The translations under genes and the position numbers were made by a program. A stretch of 64,000 bases of DNA, taken from UBA4971 sp029551185 (GTDB lineage Bacteria > Bacillota > SHA-98 > UBA4971). Below the pieces are notes generated by a model, which saw only the letters and a list, made by a program, of their open reading frames with translations, had not been told where the DNA came from and did no database searches. Positions 16,583 through 25,901 of the stretch are shown here, one piece after another (the first letter of the stretch is position 1; every line of letters starts with the position of its first letter). Location of the stretch: the NCBI GenBank assembly GCA_035593725.1, contig DAOSZN010000005.1, forward strand, positions 1 through 64,000, in the 5' to 3' direction.

Positions 16583-18769
16583 ATGCCTATTCCTGCTCAG
16601 AAAGGGGGTTTTAGAAAACCCGCTTCTCTGATGGAGAAAAGAAAAAGGTTATCGCTGGATCCTACGCTTCAGCGATGGCTCATAGTAGCCGGAACAGTTT
16701 TGGGGCTGACATTAATACTTGTGACTATTCTCATCCCTGCAAGGATTGAAATGGAAGTAGGCCAACCAAGCAGGTATGACATTGAGGCGCAACGAGACAT
16801 TGTGGATAGGCCTTCTACTGAGAGGCTAAAGGAAGAAGCGGGACGTGAAGCAATTAAGGAAGCGAATCTTTCGCAGGCTAACTATGATATCAGTCCTGCT
16901 GCCAGTATATCTGCTGAGGATCGTGTGGACCTCATTTTTGATGCCGCCGACAAGTCACGGCGAATAGTGGAAACCTGGAAGCAGGAATCTCAAGGTGACA
17001 TTGGTGAGCGAGTCAAATCCCTCATTTCTGAGACGGTAAAGAAGATCGAAAGTGATTCCGGTGTCAGGATTTCAGCGAAAACCGTCGATACACTGCTTAG
17101 ACTCTCCGATGAGGAGTTTAACGCAGCAAGAGTCAGTGCTAAACAAATTGCAGGTTCTATTATGAGGGAGACGCGTATCAGCAAAGAAACGCTGGATCCT
17201 GCGAAGAAGCAAGCTGAGGATATCATCCGGGCTGAGGAGGCCTCGGAAGAGGTCAAAGCAGCTCTGCTTGAAATAGTCAAAGAGCAGATAAGCCCTAACC
17301 TTGTGCTTAATCCCGGCAAAGTGGAGAAGGCCCGTGAAGCAGCAGAAAAACAGGTGAAACCTGTTATGATTCTAAAAGGGCAAACCATTATCAGGCGGGG
17401 GGAAATTGCTACCGAGGATCATATAGATATTCTGCATGATCTAGGTCTCCTGTCTCCGACTTTTGATGCCCTGACTTCAGGGAGCATCATTTTGATGATA
17501 GCTATCCTCTTGTCCGGTATGGGGGTTTACCTCTATCTTCATCGGAGGGACATTTTCGATGAGACTAAGCCCCTCTTGATTCTAGGTACCGTGACAGTTT
17601 TGACAGTATTTTTCATTGCAGTGATTTCGTCCATACCATGGGACGGGGCAATTTTTCTTGCGCCTACCGGTCTGGGAACGATGCTCATTGCCATACTGGT
17701 TGATTCGCAGCTGTCTCTGCTGGCTGCGGTGGTATTCGGGGTTTTGACAGGAATAATCAGCGGTGGTTCGCTTGCTGCTGCGATCATAGCGATACTGTCA
17801 GGTGTTGCCGGAGCATTTGCAGTAACAAGAATATCAGAGCGATCTGACCTAATGCGGGCAGGTGTGATTGTAGGTGCCACTACAGCCTGTGTCATTCTGG
17901 TTGCAGGTCCGCTTACAAGGAATCCTGATGTTTCACGTATGTGGTATCTGGGCATTGCAAACGGCGTTCTTTCTACAGTGATTACCATAGGCTTTTTGCC
18001 GTTTTTCGAGAATATCTTCGGCGTTACGACTCCCATCAAACTTCTGGAGATTTCAAATCCTAATCAGCCTCTTTTGCGGAAGCTTCTCCTGGAAGCGCCT
18101 GGTACCTATCACCATAGCATTATTGTGGGCAATCTGGCAGAGGCGGCTGCTGAGGCTATTGGCGCTGATTCCCTCCTGGTCAGAGTTGCGGCATACTATC
18201 ATGATGTGGGGAAGACAAAGAGACCCTACTTTTTTGTTGAGAATCAGCTGATGCAGGATAACCCCCATGACAAGTTAGCTCCGACTCTAAGCACGCTGAT
18301 TATTACATCCCATGTTAAAGACGGGGTTGACATGGCTTCCCGAAGTGGGCTTCCGGAGTCGATTATTGATATAATAAGGGAGCATCACGGGACCACTTTA
18401 GTGCCATACTTTTATCACAAGGCCGGCGAGCTCGCAAAGGAAGAATCCGTTGACGAGAAGGACTTTCGATATATCGGACCAAAGCCACAGACAAAGGAAT
18501 CTGCCATAGTTATGTTGGCTGATTCTGTCGAGGCTGCTGTCAGGTCTCTATCTAAGCCTACTCCGGGTCGTATAGAAGGACTTGTCAGAAAGATAGTCAA
18601 AGAAAGGCTTGCAGACGGCCAATTTGATGAATGTGACCTGACGCTTAAAGATCTGGACGCAGTAGCCAATGCTTTTGTACGGGTGCTTAGTGGTATATAT
18701 CATCCTAGGATCGAGTATCCTGACGTTGTCCAGAAGGATGCAGATACTAAGAGAGCACAGGGCGGTTAA
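16583..18769 (+). CDS. pgpH: 7TM-HD phosphodiesterase PgpH/YqfF (probable c-di-AMP hydrolase)
   Basis: 728 residues: an N-terminal membrane segment, an extracytoplasmic 7TMR-HDED domain (about 55-280), about seven transmembrane helices (about 290-490), and a cytoplasmic HD domain. The metal ligands are seen in APGTYHHSIIVGNLAE, AAYYHDVGKTKRP and REHHGTTLVPYFY. In Listeria and Bacillus the homologue hydrolyses cyclic di-AMP. ATG 16583 lies seven bases after AGGAGGG. It sits between phoH and ybeY, the standard Firmicutes order. Confidence 0.95.
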   Translation: MPIPAQKGGFRKPASLMEKRKRLSLDPTLQRWLIVAGTVLGLTLILVTILIPARIEMEVGQPSRYDIEAQRDIVDRPSTERLKEEAGREAIKEANLSQANYDISPAASISAEDRVDLIFDAADKSRRIVETWKQESQGDIGERVKSLISETVKKIESDSGVRISAKTVDTLLRLSDEEFNAARVSAKQIAGSIMRETRISKETLDPAKKQAEDIIRAEEASEEVKAALLEIVKEQISPNLVLNPGKVEKAREAAEKQVKPVMILKGQTIIRRGEIATEDHIDILHDLGLLSPTFDALTSGSIILMIAILLSGMGVYLYLHRRDIFDETKPLLILGTVTVLTVFFIAVISSIPWDGAIFLAPTGLGTMLIAILVDSQLSLLAAVVFGVLTGIISGGSLAAAIIAILSGVAGAFAVTRISERSDLMRAGVIVGATTACVILVAGPLTRNPDVSRMWYLGIANGVLSTVITIGFLPFFENIFGVTTPIKLLEISNPNQPLLRKLLLEAPGTYHHSIIVGNLAEAAAEAIGADSLLVRVAAYYHDVGKTKRPYFFVENQLMQDNPHDKLAPTLSTLIITSHVKDGVDMASRSGLPESIIDIIREHHGTTLVPYFYHKAGELAKEESVDEKDFRYIGPKPQTKESAIVMLADSVEAAVRSLSKPTPGRIEGLVRKIVKERLADGQFDECDLTLKDLDAVANAFVRVLSGIYHPRIEYPDVVQKDADTKRAQGG

Positions 18770-18799
18770 ATAGACTTTTGTTTATAGGGGGTAGGCAGG

Positions 18800-19243
18800 T
18801 TGCCTGTGGAAATCTTGGACATCCGGGAAGCTATTGAAGTTACAGAGGAAATGCGCGGTATCGCGCGAAGGGCAGCTTTGAAATGCCTTGAACATGAAGA
18901 TATAAATCCAAGCGAGGTTGAAATATGTATCGTCCTTGTCGATGATATGCATATCGCGGAGCTTAATCGGGAGTACAGAGGGATTGCGAGTCCTACTGAT
19001 GTTCTTTCATTTCCCATGGATGACCCTGGTATCCTAGGAGATGAACCTGTACCCCTCGGAGATATCATAATATCCTTGGAGACTGTGGAGAGAGACGCTT
19101 CTTTTTCAGGGGGATTTCTTAATTACCTGGCGCTTCTTGTGGTCCATGGTCTGTTGCATTTATTAGGTTATGATCATGAGTCAGATGAGGACGCTGAAGT
19201 TATGGAGGAGCGTGAAGCGCAAATCCTTGCCGGTTTGGTTTGA
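18800..19243 (+). CDS. ybeY: Endoribonuclease YbeY (16S rRNA maturation)
   Basis: 147 residues, with the zinc-binding H3xH5xH motif in VVHGLLHLLGYDHESD (about residue 114) and the upstream family block LNREYRGIASPTDVLSFPM. YbeY helps process the 16S rRNA 3' end and acts in ribosome quality control. TTG start 18800. It is in one run with phoH, pgpH and dgkA. Confidence 0.95.
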   Translation: MPVEILDIREAIEVTEEMRGIARRAALKCLEHEDINPSEVEICIVLVDDMHIAELNREYRGIASPTDVLSFPMDDPGILGDEPVPLGDIIISLETVERDASFSGGFLNYLALLVVHGLLHLLGYDHESDEDAEVMEEREAQILAGLV

Positions 19244-19293
19244 CCTGACTTGCGTATATGAGACATCTTGCGATGTGACTGGGGGATCTGCTT

Positions 19294-19674
19294 GTGAAGA
19301 CCCGTTCTTTGGGCGAGAGCTTTCGATGCGCTATCGAGGGAGTGCTTTTTGCCCTCCGGACTGAGAGGAATATGACGCTGCACTTTCTTTCAGCTGCGCT
19401 TTCGCTTCTGATTGCTGCCATACTTCAGGTGACTCCTCTGGAACTCGCGTGCCTGACTTTGACAATAGCCCTTGTTCTCATATGTGAACTGGCTAATACA
19501 GCTATTGAGATCCTGTGTGACATAATCTGCGCTGACTTAGAACCTAGAATAAGAAGAGTCAAGGATGTAGCTGCCGGCGCTGTATTAGTAAGCGCAGTTT
19601 CAGCTGTTATCGTGGGAATCCTTGTGCTGGGGCCACGAATCATCTTGCAAATCAGATGGGTTTTCAAAGTATAA
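19294..19674 (+). CDS. dgkA: Diacylglycerol/undecaprenol kinase (DgkA family)
   Basis: 126 residues. The N-terminus SFRCAIEGVLFALRTERNMTLH, the two membrane helices that follow, and the catalytic CELANTAIEIL are family hallmarks; a third helix ends the protein. In Gram-positive bacteria this enzyme phosphorylates undecaprenol rather than diacylglycerol, recycling the cell-wall lipid carrier. GTG 19294 follows GGGGGA. Usual place just after ybeY. Confidence 0.92.
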   Translation: MKTRSLGESFRCAIEGVLFALRTERNMTLHFLSAALSLLIAAILQVTPLELACLTLTIALVLICELANTAIEILCDIICADLEPRIRRVKDVAAGAVLVSAVSAVIVGILVLGPRIILQIRWVFKV

Positions 19675-19723
19675 TATAGAATAATATGTCCGTGGCTTGT
19701 CTGAAACTGAGGAGGCTTTGAGT

Positions 19724-20770
19724 ATGAGAGAGTCTTTCCCTGCCGGTCTCAAAGCGCTTATAGTATTTCTTGCCATTGTAATGGTGGGAAATGTGCTCAT
19801 GCTTGCCAGGTCCTTAGAACTCCTGAGATTCCCCGGGGAGGTTACCGATACTGAGGTGGTTCGAGGAGGAGCCAGGGTACTTGCTACTTATTACGAGAAG
19901 ACAATTGCCGATGCAGGCCTCTCCAGGAATTCTGCAGTCAGAGACGCGCTTGCGAAATTCAAGTTTGAGGTGGAGCAGGCTGCCAGTGGTGAGGAGATTG
20001 CCCAGGTGATTTGGGCATATGGCAGAGCGGTGCAGGATGTAATCGCTCGTGAAGAGGAGAACCAGCGTAGAGAGTTTGTGCTTTGGGTCATAAATCAAGA
20101 TCCTGCGATAAAAGAAGCAGGGGATGGGGTTACTATTCATGTGTCACTGGGTAAAGACGGCCTTGCATATGTGGACTCAGGAAGTATTAGTCTTTCTGAG
20201 ACAACGATTTCCAGATTAAGAAATGACGCAGGCGTTGCAAAGCTTTCCCAGCCTGTGGATATTGAAGTCATAGACGGAAAGGCGCAACTGGTGACACCCC
20301 GTACAATGCAGGATGCCATGCGAGTGCTCCAAAGCGAGGTAGCGACCCTTCGCGCGACTTTGGAGAATCTCAGGAAAACTGCGGGGTACAGTCAGCTGGA
20401 GGGACAAGGTATTGTCGTTTACGTATACGATGCCCGCGGCGGGGGGCACTTGCGCGAAGAGGTGGTGCAGGAAAGAGATATCAGGGATATGGTTAATGAG
20501 CTCTTTGCCGCAGGTGCCATGGGCGTTGAGGTAGGAGGCCAGCGCCTTATAGCGATATCTTCCATAAGAAGTGCAGGTCCTCTTCTCCTTGTGGATCAGC
20601 AGCCAATTCCGGTGAACCCTGTAGTGATTAGGGCAGTAGGCGATCCTACCTTGCTCGAAAGCAGTCTGGAGCTTATCAAAAACAGCTTGAAACCGTGGGG
20701 TATTCAGGTGGAAATCGAGAAACAAGACAACCTTACGCTCTCAGCCTTCAGAAGGGAGGGCTTTTGGTAA
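19724..20770 (+). CDS. DUF881 family membrane protein, copy 1
   Basis: 348 residues. One N-terminal membrane anchor (about 8-28), a long helical linker including a coiled coil (about 205-225, LQSEVATLRATLENLRK), then the DUF881 (YlxW/YlxX-like) C-terminal domain: GQGIVVYVYDA, RDMVNELFAAGAMGVEVGGQRL, SSIRSAGPLLLVD, NPVVIRAVGDP. ATG 19724 lies eight bases after GAGGAGG. Its insert (about 120-195) is longer than in typical members. It is directly coupled to a paralogue. Function unknown; Bacillus relatives sit in the division/cell-wall cluster. Confidence 0.85.
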   Translation: MRESFPAGLKALIVFLAIVMVGNVLMLARSLELLRFPGEVTDTEVVRGGARVLATYYEKTIADAGLSRNSAVRDALAKFKFEVEQAASGEEIAQVIWAYGRAVQDVIAREEENQRREFVLWVINQDPAIKEAGDGVTIHVSLGKDGLAYVDSGSISLSETTISRLRNDAGVAKLSQPVDIEVIDGKAQLVTPRTMQDAMRVLQSEVATLRATLENLRKTAGYSQLEGQGIVVYVYDARGGGHLREEVVQERDIRDMVNELFAAGAMGVEVGGQRLIAISSIRSAGPLLLVDQQPIPVNPVVIRAVGDPTLLESSLELIKNSLKPWGIQVEIEKQDNLTLSAFRREGFW

Positions 20771-21657
20771 TGAAGGCGGGAGACCGCGACAGGCTGTCCA
20801 CACGGGAACAGGCTCCTTTTCTGAAAGCTATACTGAAGCCATTATTCATCTGCGCGGTAATACTCCTTTTGCTTGATACGATTATGTTAGCGCGGACACT
20901 ATCGTTTTTTCATTTCCCTGGTGAACTGGATGAGTTTGGGATGGCGCAAAGAGGAGGATTTGGCGTAGCTGCTCAACTTAAGAATTTCGCTAAACAAGTA
21001 GGGGTCTTTCATCTTCCCGAGGTTCAAGAGGTCCTGGAAAGGCTTGATGAGGCGCTGGGTTTAGCTGCCAGCCCTGCTGATGTGGCTTGTGCCCTGTCAG
21101 TGGAAGCGCGGGAAGCTCAAGAAGTGATAGCTTTAGCGCGTGAAGACGCGAAAGGTCCGCTTGGGAAGATTGGCGAGAGAGCAGAAATAGAGGAACAGGT
21201 TCAAAAACTCCAAGAAGAAGTAAGAGTGTTTCGGGAGGAGTTGGATAGGCTTAGCCAGGCTGCCGGATTCTCTGAGCTTTCAGGGCCGGGGATTGTTGTT
21301 CGCGCGTTCGACGCTGAAGACGGATTCCGCAGTCGTGAAATAATTCACGATAAGGATGTCAGGGATATTGTAAATCTGCTTTTTTGGAGCGGAGCTAAAG
21401 GAGTAGAGGTAGGAGGCAGGCGAATTATCGCCCAGTCGTCGATAAGATGTGCAGGGCCGATTCTGTTGGTTAATCAGAGGCCTGTAGCTGTAAACCCTGT
21501 GGTCATAAGGGCTGTCGGGGATCATGATGAGCTTACGGACGGTCTTTTTGAGTTCAGTGAGAAATTGTATGCTGACGGTAAGAGACTGGAGATTGAAACT
21601 CTGGAAATGATTACGCTTTCTGCGTACACTAAGGGATATGATCTGCAACCCCGATAA
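20770..21657 (+). CDS. DUF881 family membrane protein, copy 2
   Basis: 295 residues. Same plan as the preceding gene: membrane anchor (about 24-45), coiled coil (about 140-165, EEQVQKLQEEVRVFREELDRL) and a DUF881 domain (GPGIVVRAFDAED, RDIVNLLFWSGAKGVEVGGRR, SSIRCAGPILLVNQ, NPVVIRAVGD). Its ATG shares the last A of the upstream stop (TAATG) and lies nine bases after GGGAGGG, so the two are translationally coupled and probably act together, perhaps as a heteromer. Both share the SFFHFPGE/LLRFPGE block just after the anchor, showing a duplication. Confidence 0.85.
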   Translation: MKAGDRDRLSTREQAPFLKAILKPLFICAVILLLLDTIMLARTLSFFHFPGELDEFGMAQRGGFGVAAQLKNFAKQVGVFHLPEVQEVLERLDEALGLAASPADVACALSVEAREAQEVIALAREDAKGPLGKIGERAEIEEQVQKLQEEVRVFREELDRLSQAAGFSELSGPGIVVRAFDAEDGFRSREIIHDKDVRDIVNLLFWSGAKGVEVGGRRIIAQSSIRCAGPILLVNQRPVAVNPVVIRAVGDHDELTDGLFEFSEKLYADGKRLEIETLEMITLSAYTKGYDLQPR

Positions 21658-21710
21658 AAGCCTTTCTGCGTACAGCGGTCAACCGAGAATGACTTGGTGG
21701 TGGGATAGTT

Positions 21711-22109
21711 GTGGAGGATAAGGACCTAATAGCGTATGCCAGGGATGCAAGGGAACATGCTTATGCGCCTTACTCTCGTTTTAAAGTAGGCGCTGCGCTC
21801 CTTGGAAGGTCCGGTAAGGTGTATACCGGTTGTAACGTAGAGAACGCGTCGTACCCTGCAGGGACATGCGCGGAAAGGTGCGCTGTGGGAAAGGCTGTTT
21901 CTGAAGGCGAAAGAGAATTTACGGACATTGCCGTTATCGGCGACTCCGAAGGCCCGTGTGCTCCCTGTGGCATTTGCAGACAGGTGCTTTCAGAGTTTAA
22001 CCCTTACATGAGAGTCATAATGACAAACCTCCGAGGAGATACTCGGGTTTGTGCTGTGTCAGAGTTGCTTCCCGGAGCGTTTGCAAAAACGGATCTTCGG
22101 GACGCGTGA
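21711..22109 (+). CDS. cdd: Cytidine deaminase
   Basis: 132 residues, the short tetrameric form. The active-site Glu and first zinc Cys are in TCAERCAVGKA, and the other two zinc Cys residues are in CAPCGICRQVL; YSRFKVGAALL is the family start. It deaminates cytidine and deoxycytidine for pyrimidine salvage. GTG 21711 start. In many Firmicutes cdd follows dgkA directly; here the DUF881 pair has come between. Confidence 0.95.
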   Translation: MEDKDLIAYARDAREHAYAPYSRFKVGAALLGRSGKVYTGCNVENASYPAGTCAERCAVGKAVSEGEREFTDIAVIGDSEGPCAPCGICRQVLSEFNPYMRVIMTNLRGDTRVCAVSELLPGAFAKTDLRDA

Positions 22110-22161
22110 CGCGGGGTCCCTATATCTCATGAGGCCTTAGGAAGGAGAATATTAAAGCGCG

Positions 22162-23190
22162 GTGCTGGTTAAAGACTTTGATTACTACTTGCCCAAGGAA
22201 TTGATTGCACAAGAACCTACAAAACAAAGGGACGAATCGCGCCTTTTGGTTGTGCCGAAGCACGGTAGCATACAGCATAGAAGATTCTCCGACCTGCCTG
22301 AGTTCTTGAATCCAGGAGATGTCCTCGTGCTAAATGATACCCGAGTTATGAAGGCTCGTCTTCTGGGTGTGCGTGAAGATACAGGGGGAAAAGTTGAGGT
22401 TTTGCTCCTATCCCCTGTTTCCCAGGCAGATAATACTTGGCAGGCTTTAGTGAAACCCGGAAAGAGAGGACAACGAGGCACAAGGTTTGTTTTTGACCCG
22501 CGGCTCAGCGGCGAAGTCACGGACATTGTGTCGCAAGGTGTAAGAGTGATAAGGTTTTCTTCGAAGGCGGACATGGGCAGCATTGTGGAGGAAATCGGGA
22601 AGACGCCTCTTCCTCCGTATATAGAAAAAGATATAGACGACATGGAGCGATACCAGACAGTCTATGCCTCGAAATTAGGTTCAGCAGCAGCTCCCACTGC
22701 AGGGTTGCACTTTACTCCGGAGCTCTTGGATGCCATCTCCGAAAAGGGTGTAAACATTGCCAGACTTACCCTTCATGTCGGGCTAGGCACTTTCAGGCCT
22801 GTGAAAGTCGATGTTGTGGAAGAACACAAGATGCATGAAGAATACTTCGAAGTAACGGAAGAAGCAGCACATATAGTAAATCAGGCAATAGCCGGGGGTG
22901 GAAGGGTTGTGGCAGTGGGGACGACAACCGTTCGTACCTTGGAATCCCTTCCTATGACCCAAGACGGGAAGATCCTTGCTTCTCGAGGCTCAACTTCTAA
23001 GTTTATATACCCAGGCTACAGGTTCAAAGTGGTGGACTCCATAGTGACGAATTTCCACTTGCCTAAATCCACCCTTCTTATGCTGGTTTCAGCATTTAGC
23101 GGCTATCAGAGGATTATGTCTGCGTACGAGATTGCAGTCAAGGAACGATATCGTTTTTTCAGTTTCGGGGATGCCATGCTTTTGCTGTAA
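22162..23190 (+). CDS. queA: S-adenosylmethionine:tRNA ribosyltransferase-isomerase QueA
   Basis: QueA moves the ribosyl group of SAM onto preQ1-tRNA to form epoxyqueuosine. The 342-residue protein shows DFDYYLPKELIAQEP at the start, VLNDTRVMKARL, PTAGLHFTPELL, HVGLGTFRPV and TNFHLPKSTLLMLVSAF. GTG 22162, with GAAGGAG fourteen bases upstream. tgt follows after 23 bp, giving the usual queA-tgt-yajC order. Confidence 0.96.
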   Translation: MLVKDFDYYLPKELIAQEPTKQRDESRLLVVPKHGSIQHRRFSDLPEFLNPGDVLVLNDTRVMKARLLGVREDTGGKVEVLLLSPVSQADNTWQALVKPGKRGQRGTRFVFDPRLSGEVTDIVSQGVRVIRFSSKADMGSIVEEIGKTPLPPYIEKDIDDMERYQTVYASKLGSAAAPTAGLHFTPELLDAISEKGVNIARLTLHVGLGTFRPVKVDVVEEHKMHEEYFEVTEEAAHIVNQAIAGGGRVVAVGTTTVRTLESLPMTQDGKILASRGSTSKFIYPGYRFKVVDSIVTNFHLPKSTLLMLVSAFSGYQRIMSAYEIAVKERYRFFSFGDAMLLL

Positions 23191-23213
23191 GAGCATAGAA
23201 GGGATGTGCTGAT

Positions 23214-24332
23214 TTGCCAATAGAGTTTCGGGTGGAAGCTAAGGCTGAGGAATCAATGGCCAGGGCAGGCACACTTACGACTCCCCACGGAGTAATTAAG
23301 ACCCCGGTTTTCATGCCTGTTGGGACTCAAGGGACGGTAAAAGGCCTGTCTTCTGATGAACTTGTTGAAGCAGGTACCGGGATTATTCTGGCCAATACAT
23401 ATCATCTCTATTTGAGGCCCGGCCATGAAGTGATCCGTGAGGCAGGAGGTTTGCATGCCTTCATGAATTGGAACCGGGGTATACTAACTGACAGTGGAGG
23501 ATTCCAGGTGGCAAGCCTGGCCGGACTTCGTGAGATTACGGAAGACGGGGTGGTTTTCACCTCCCATATTGACGGGTCGACTCATTTCCTTGGCCCTGAA
23601 GGTGCAGTGGCTATCCAGGAAGCCCTCGGTGCAGACATTATAATGGCGTTTGATGAGTGTGTTCGTTACCCTGCAAGTTATGATTATGTGAAAGCAGCCA
23701 ATATGCGGACTGTCAAGTGGGCCGGACGGTGTAAGGAGGCAAAATCTCGGAAAGACCAAGCTTTGTTCGGGATTGTCCAAGGCGGGGTATTCCCTGATCT
23801 TAGGGAAGAGAGCGCAAAAGCCCTCGTGGAAATGGATTTTCCAGGCTATGCGATAGGCGGCCTATCAGTAGGAGAGCCCAAGGATAAGATGTTTCCGGCC
23901 TTGGAAAGCGCAATAGCACATTTGCCGGAGACGAAGCCAAGGTATCTCATGGGGGTAGGCACACCATGGGATTTCGTGGAAGGAGTTGCCCGCGGAGTGG
24001 ACATGTTCGACTGCGTATTGCCAACACGCATAGCAAGGCATGGCACAGCATTCACCGCACAAGGTAAAGTCATTGTGCGTGACAAGCCGTATGAACGGGA
24101 TTTCTCGCCTCTTGACCCTCTATGCGATTGTATGGTATGTCGCAACTATACCCGCGCATACCTCCGGCATTTGGTCAGGACTAAAGAGATGTTAGGAGCA
24201 AGACTCCTTTCTTACCATAATGTATATTTCTTCATAAAGTTCATGCAAAATATCCGTAATGCGATCATGAATGGCACTTTTCGTGAATTTCGGGAGGAGT
24301 TTCATAGGCTTTGTGGAACTACCGAAGAGTGA
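23214..24332 (+). CDS. tgt: tRNA-guanine transglycosylase Tgt
   Basis: 372 residues. Tgt exchanges guanine 34 for preQ1 in GUN-anticodon tRNAs. The catalytic Asp residues are in LTDSGGFQ and in the nucleophile block VDMFDCVLPTR; the structural zinc site is the CDCMVCRN Cys cluster plus the His of LSYHNVYF. TTG start 23214. It partners QueA just upstream. No missing residues. Confidence 0.97.
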   Translation: MPIEFRVEAKAEESMARAGTLTTPHGVIKTPVFMPVGTQGTVKGLSSDELVEAGTGIILANTYHLYLRPGHEVIREAGGLHAFMNWNRGILTDSGGFQVASLAGLREITEDGVVFTSHIDGSTHFLGPEGAVAIQEALGADIIMAFDECVRYPASYDYVKAANMRTVKWAGRCKEAKSRKDQALFGIVQGGVFPDLREESAKALVEMDFPGYAIGGLSVGEPKDKMFPALESAIAHLPETKPRYLMGVGTPWDFVEGVARGVDMFDCVLPTRIARHGTAFTAQGKVIVRDKPYERDFSPLDPLCDCMVCRNYTRAYLRHLVRTKEMLGARLLSYHNVYFFIKFMQNIRNAIMNGTFREFREEFHRLCGTTEE

Positions 24333-24373
24333 ACCAAAATAACCACAAGAAATTATCATAAGAGGTGAAGTAA

Positions 24374-24688
24374 ATGAGTGCACAACAAGGCTCACTGGCA
24401 TCAAGCCTAATAATGCTTGCGCTGATGTTTGGGATCTTGTACTTTTTTATGATAAGACCCCAACAAACCCAGCAGAAGAAACGACAGGAAATGCTTGATT
24501 CTCTGCGCAAGGGGAATACAGTAATTACAATTGGTGGAATCTACGGCCAGATCGTTGAAGTGAAAGAAGATTCATTGATTATTCAAATAGCTGATAACGT
24601 GAGGATTAGGACATTACGCGGCGCCGTGAGTTCTGTTTTAGGCAAAGGTGAGCCTACTAAAGACAAAGATCCTGAATTAGCTGAGTAA
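24374..24688 (+). CDS. yajC: Preprotein translocase accessory subunit YajC
   Basis: 104 residues: one N-terminal membrane helix (LIMLALMFGILYFFMIRPQ) and a small cytoplasmic domain (RKGNTVITIGGIYGQIVEVK). YajC associates with SecDF. ATG 24374 follows AGAGGTGA. secD and secF are not adjacent here: an exported protein and a minus-strand gene intervene over about 1.45 kb. Confidence 0.93.
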   Translation: MSAQQGSLASSLIMLALMFGILYFFMIRPQQTQQKKRQEMLDSLRKGNTVITIGGIYGQIVEVKEDSLIIQIADNVRIRTLRGAVSSVLGKGEPTKDKDPELAE

Positions 24689-24726
24689 GATATGTAGGGT
24701 GCGTAGGTTATTGGGAGGGAGAGCAC

Positions 24727-25509
24727 GTGAGAAAGAGATTCCTTGTGTGCCCTGTCTTGATCCTGATATTGGCTTTAGGCGTCTCCTGCCCTTTGTTTGC
24801 AGGAAGCGGCAAACAAGTGGAAGAGCTCGCAAAGAAGTATGTTGTGGCAGTTGAATCAGGAGATTTCGAACAAGCGATACAACATGCCACCGGAGCGGCA
24901 GTGTCTTGGGTAGAGTACATAAAGGCTGCCGGGACAAAAAGAGAAGGTCCTGTTAAAGTCATATCCTGCGAGAGCACGAAGTTTTCAGGATATTGGCTGG
25001 CGAAAGTGGTATTTCAGGACAAGGACGAGAACTTCGGTGTCAGGTATGTAAGAATCGCAGGATCCGATGAATCCGGGTTTACAGTCATTGATGACGGTAG
25101 GCGTGGTCGAGGCTGGGCTTCGGATAGCTTTATGCCCGGCATAATATTCAACGAGCCCTTTGAGATAGACGGTTTGCGGATAACGGTTTTATCCTTATTG
25201 GAATTGCCGTCTGAGATCAAATTCGATATTCTCATAGAGAACGACAGTGATAGTGAGACGGCTATTTATCCCGAGCTTGAAGCATATTACACTGTTGAGA
25301 CAATGCGGGTTCGGAAAACGCATTACTATCCGATTCCAATAAAAGATAATGACATTGACGGGCCGATTCAGGCTAAGAGTTCTAAGAGAGGGTTTTTGAT
25401 ATTTCCGAAGTTTGTCGCTGACTTTTCTGAGGATCCCAACCTCGAAGGGTTAAGATGGGTTCTCTACATACCGTACGGAGTTGACAAGCAGTTTGTCATT
25501 GAACGTTAG
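24727..25509 (+). CDS. Hypothetical exported protein
   Basis: 260 residues, family not recognised. An N-terminal signal peptide (RKRFLVCPVLILILALGVSC, then PLFAG) is followed by a SnoaL/NTF2-like stretch (EELAKKYVVAVESGDFEQAI) and a C-terminal beta-rich region (about 135-255) like those that bind surfaces or sense stress (IENDSDSETAIYPELEAYY). A Cys at the end of the signal is preceded by GVS, a poor lipobox, so lipidation is doubtful. GTG 24727. It follows yajC and is closed by a strong hairpin. Confidence 0.75.
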   Translation: MRKRFLVCPVLILILALGVSCPLFAGSGKQVEELAKKYVVAVESGDFEQAIQHATGAAVSWVEYIKAAGTKREGPVKVISCESTKFSGYWLAKVVFQDKDENFGVRYVRIAGSDESGFTVIDDGRRGRGWASDSFMPGIIFNEPFEIDGLRITVLSLLELPSEIKFDILIENDSDSETAIYPELEAYYTVETMRVRKTHYYPIPIKDNDIDGPIQAKSSKRGFLIFPKFVADFSEDPNLEGLRWVLYIPYGVDKQFVIER

Positions 25510-25520
25510 TTTTTGAATGG

Positions 25521-25557
25521 AATTGAGGCGCCCTCCCTGGTAGGGGACGCCTCAATT
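25521..25557 (+). terminator. Bidirectional hairpin terminator
   Basis: Stem AATTGAGGCG (25521-25530) with CGCCTCAATT (25548-25557) and a further internal CCCT/AGGG pairing. It lies between convergent genes (exported protein on plus, YabG-like on minus). No long T run on either side. Confidence 0.65.
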
Positions 25558-25679
25558 CTCGGCGTGGTCGGCGCTTGGAGTCGTTGTCACGGTAAAGGTC
25601 AAAAGATGTGAAGAATGTCAATAAATCACTCCCGGTTGCCATAGCCGGATAATGGATTCTGTGTCAATTTCCTTTCACT

Positions 25680-25901
25680 TTAGCTTATCTTTCTCTTTAG
25701 CGTCTTAAAATGTTCTTCTTGCATTGCTTCGTAGTCGGAGTTCACCTTGACGAGGTCGCTTAGGGGAGCGTCAGCCATCACCCGAAAGCATATGCCTCGC
25801 AACAAGGCAAAGCTCTCAGTGAGAGACTCTACTTTAAAGACCACATCTCCGTTGTGAGACTTCCTAACCACAAGGTCACCAACAGCCAGGAATTCCGTCA
25901 T
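25680..25901 (-). CDS. YabG N-terminal-domain-only protein
   Basis: About 73 residues on the minus strand. The sequence VGDLVVRKSHNGDVVFKVE, then ALLRGICFRVMADAPLSDL, matches the N-terminal domain of YabG, the sporulation protease that trims coat proteins. The chain stops at the TAA near 25680, so the protease domain (about 200 residues in full YabG) is absent, and no continuation was seen in the other minus frames downstream. It may be a remnant or a genuine stand-alone domain. ATG at 25901 follows a run of G/A (GGGGGGAGGG); a longer start at 25937 is possible. Confidence 0.65.
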   Translation of the reverse strand: MTEFLAVGDLVVRKSHNGDVVFKVESLTESFALLRGICFRVMADAPLSDLVKVNSDYEAMQEEHFKTLKRKIS

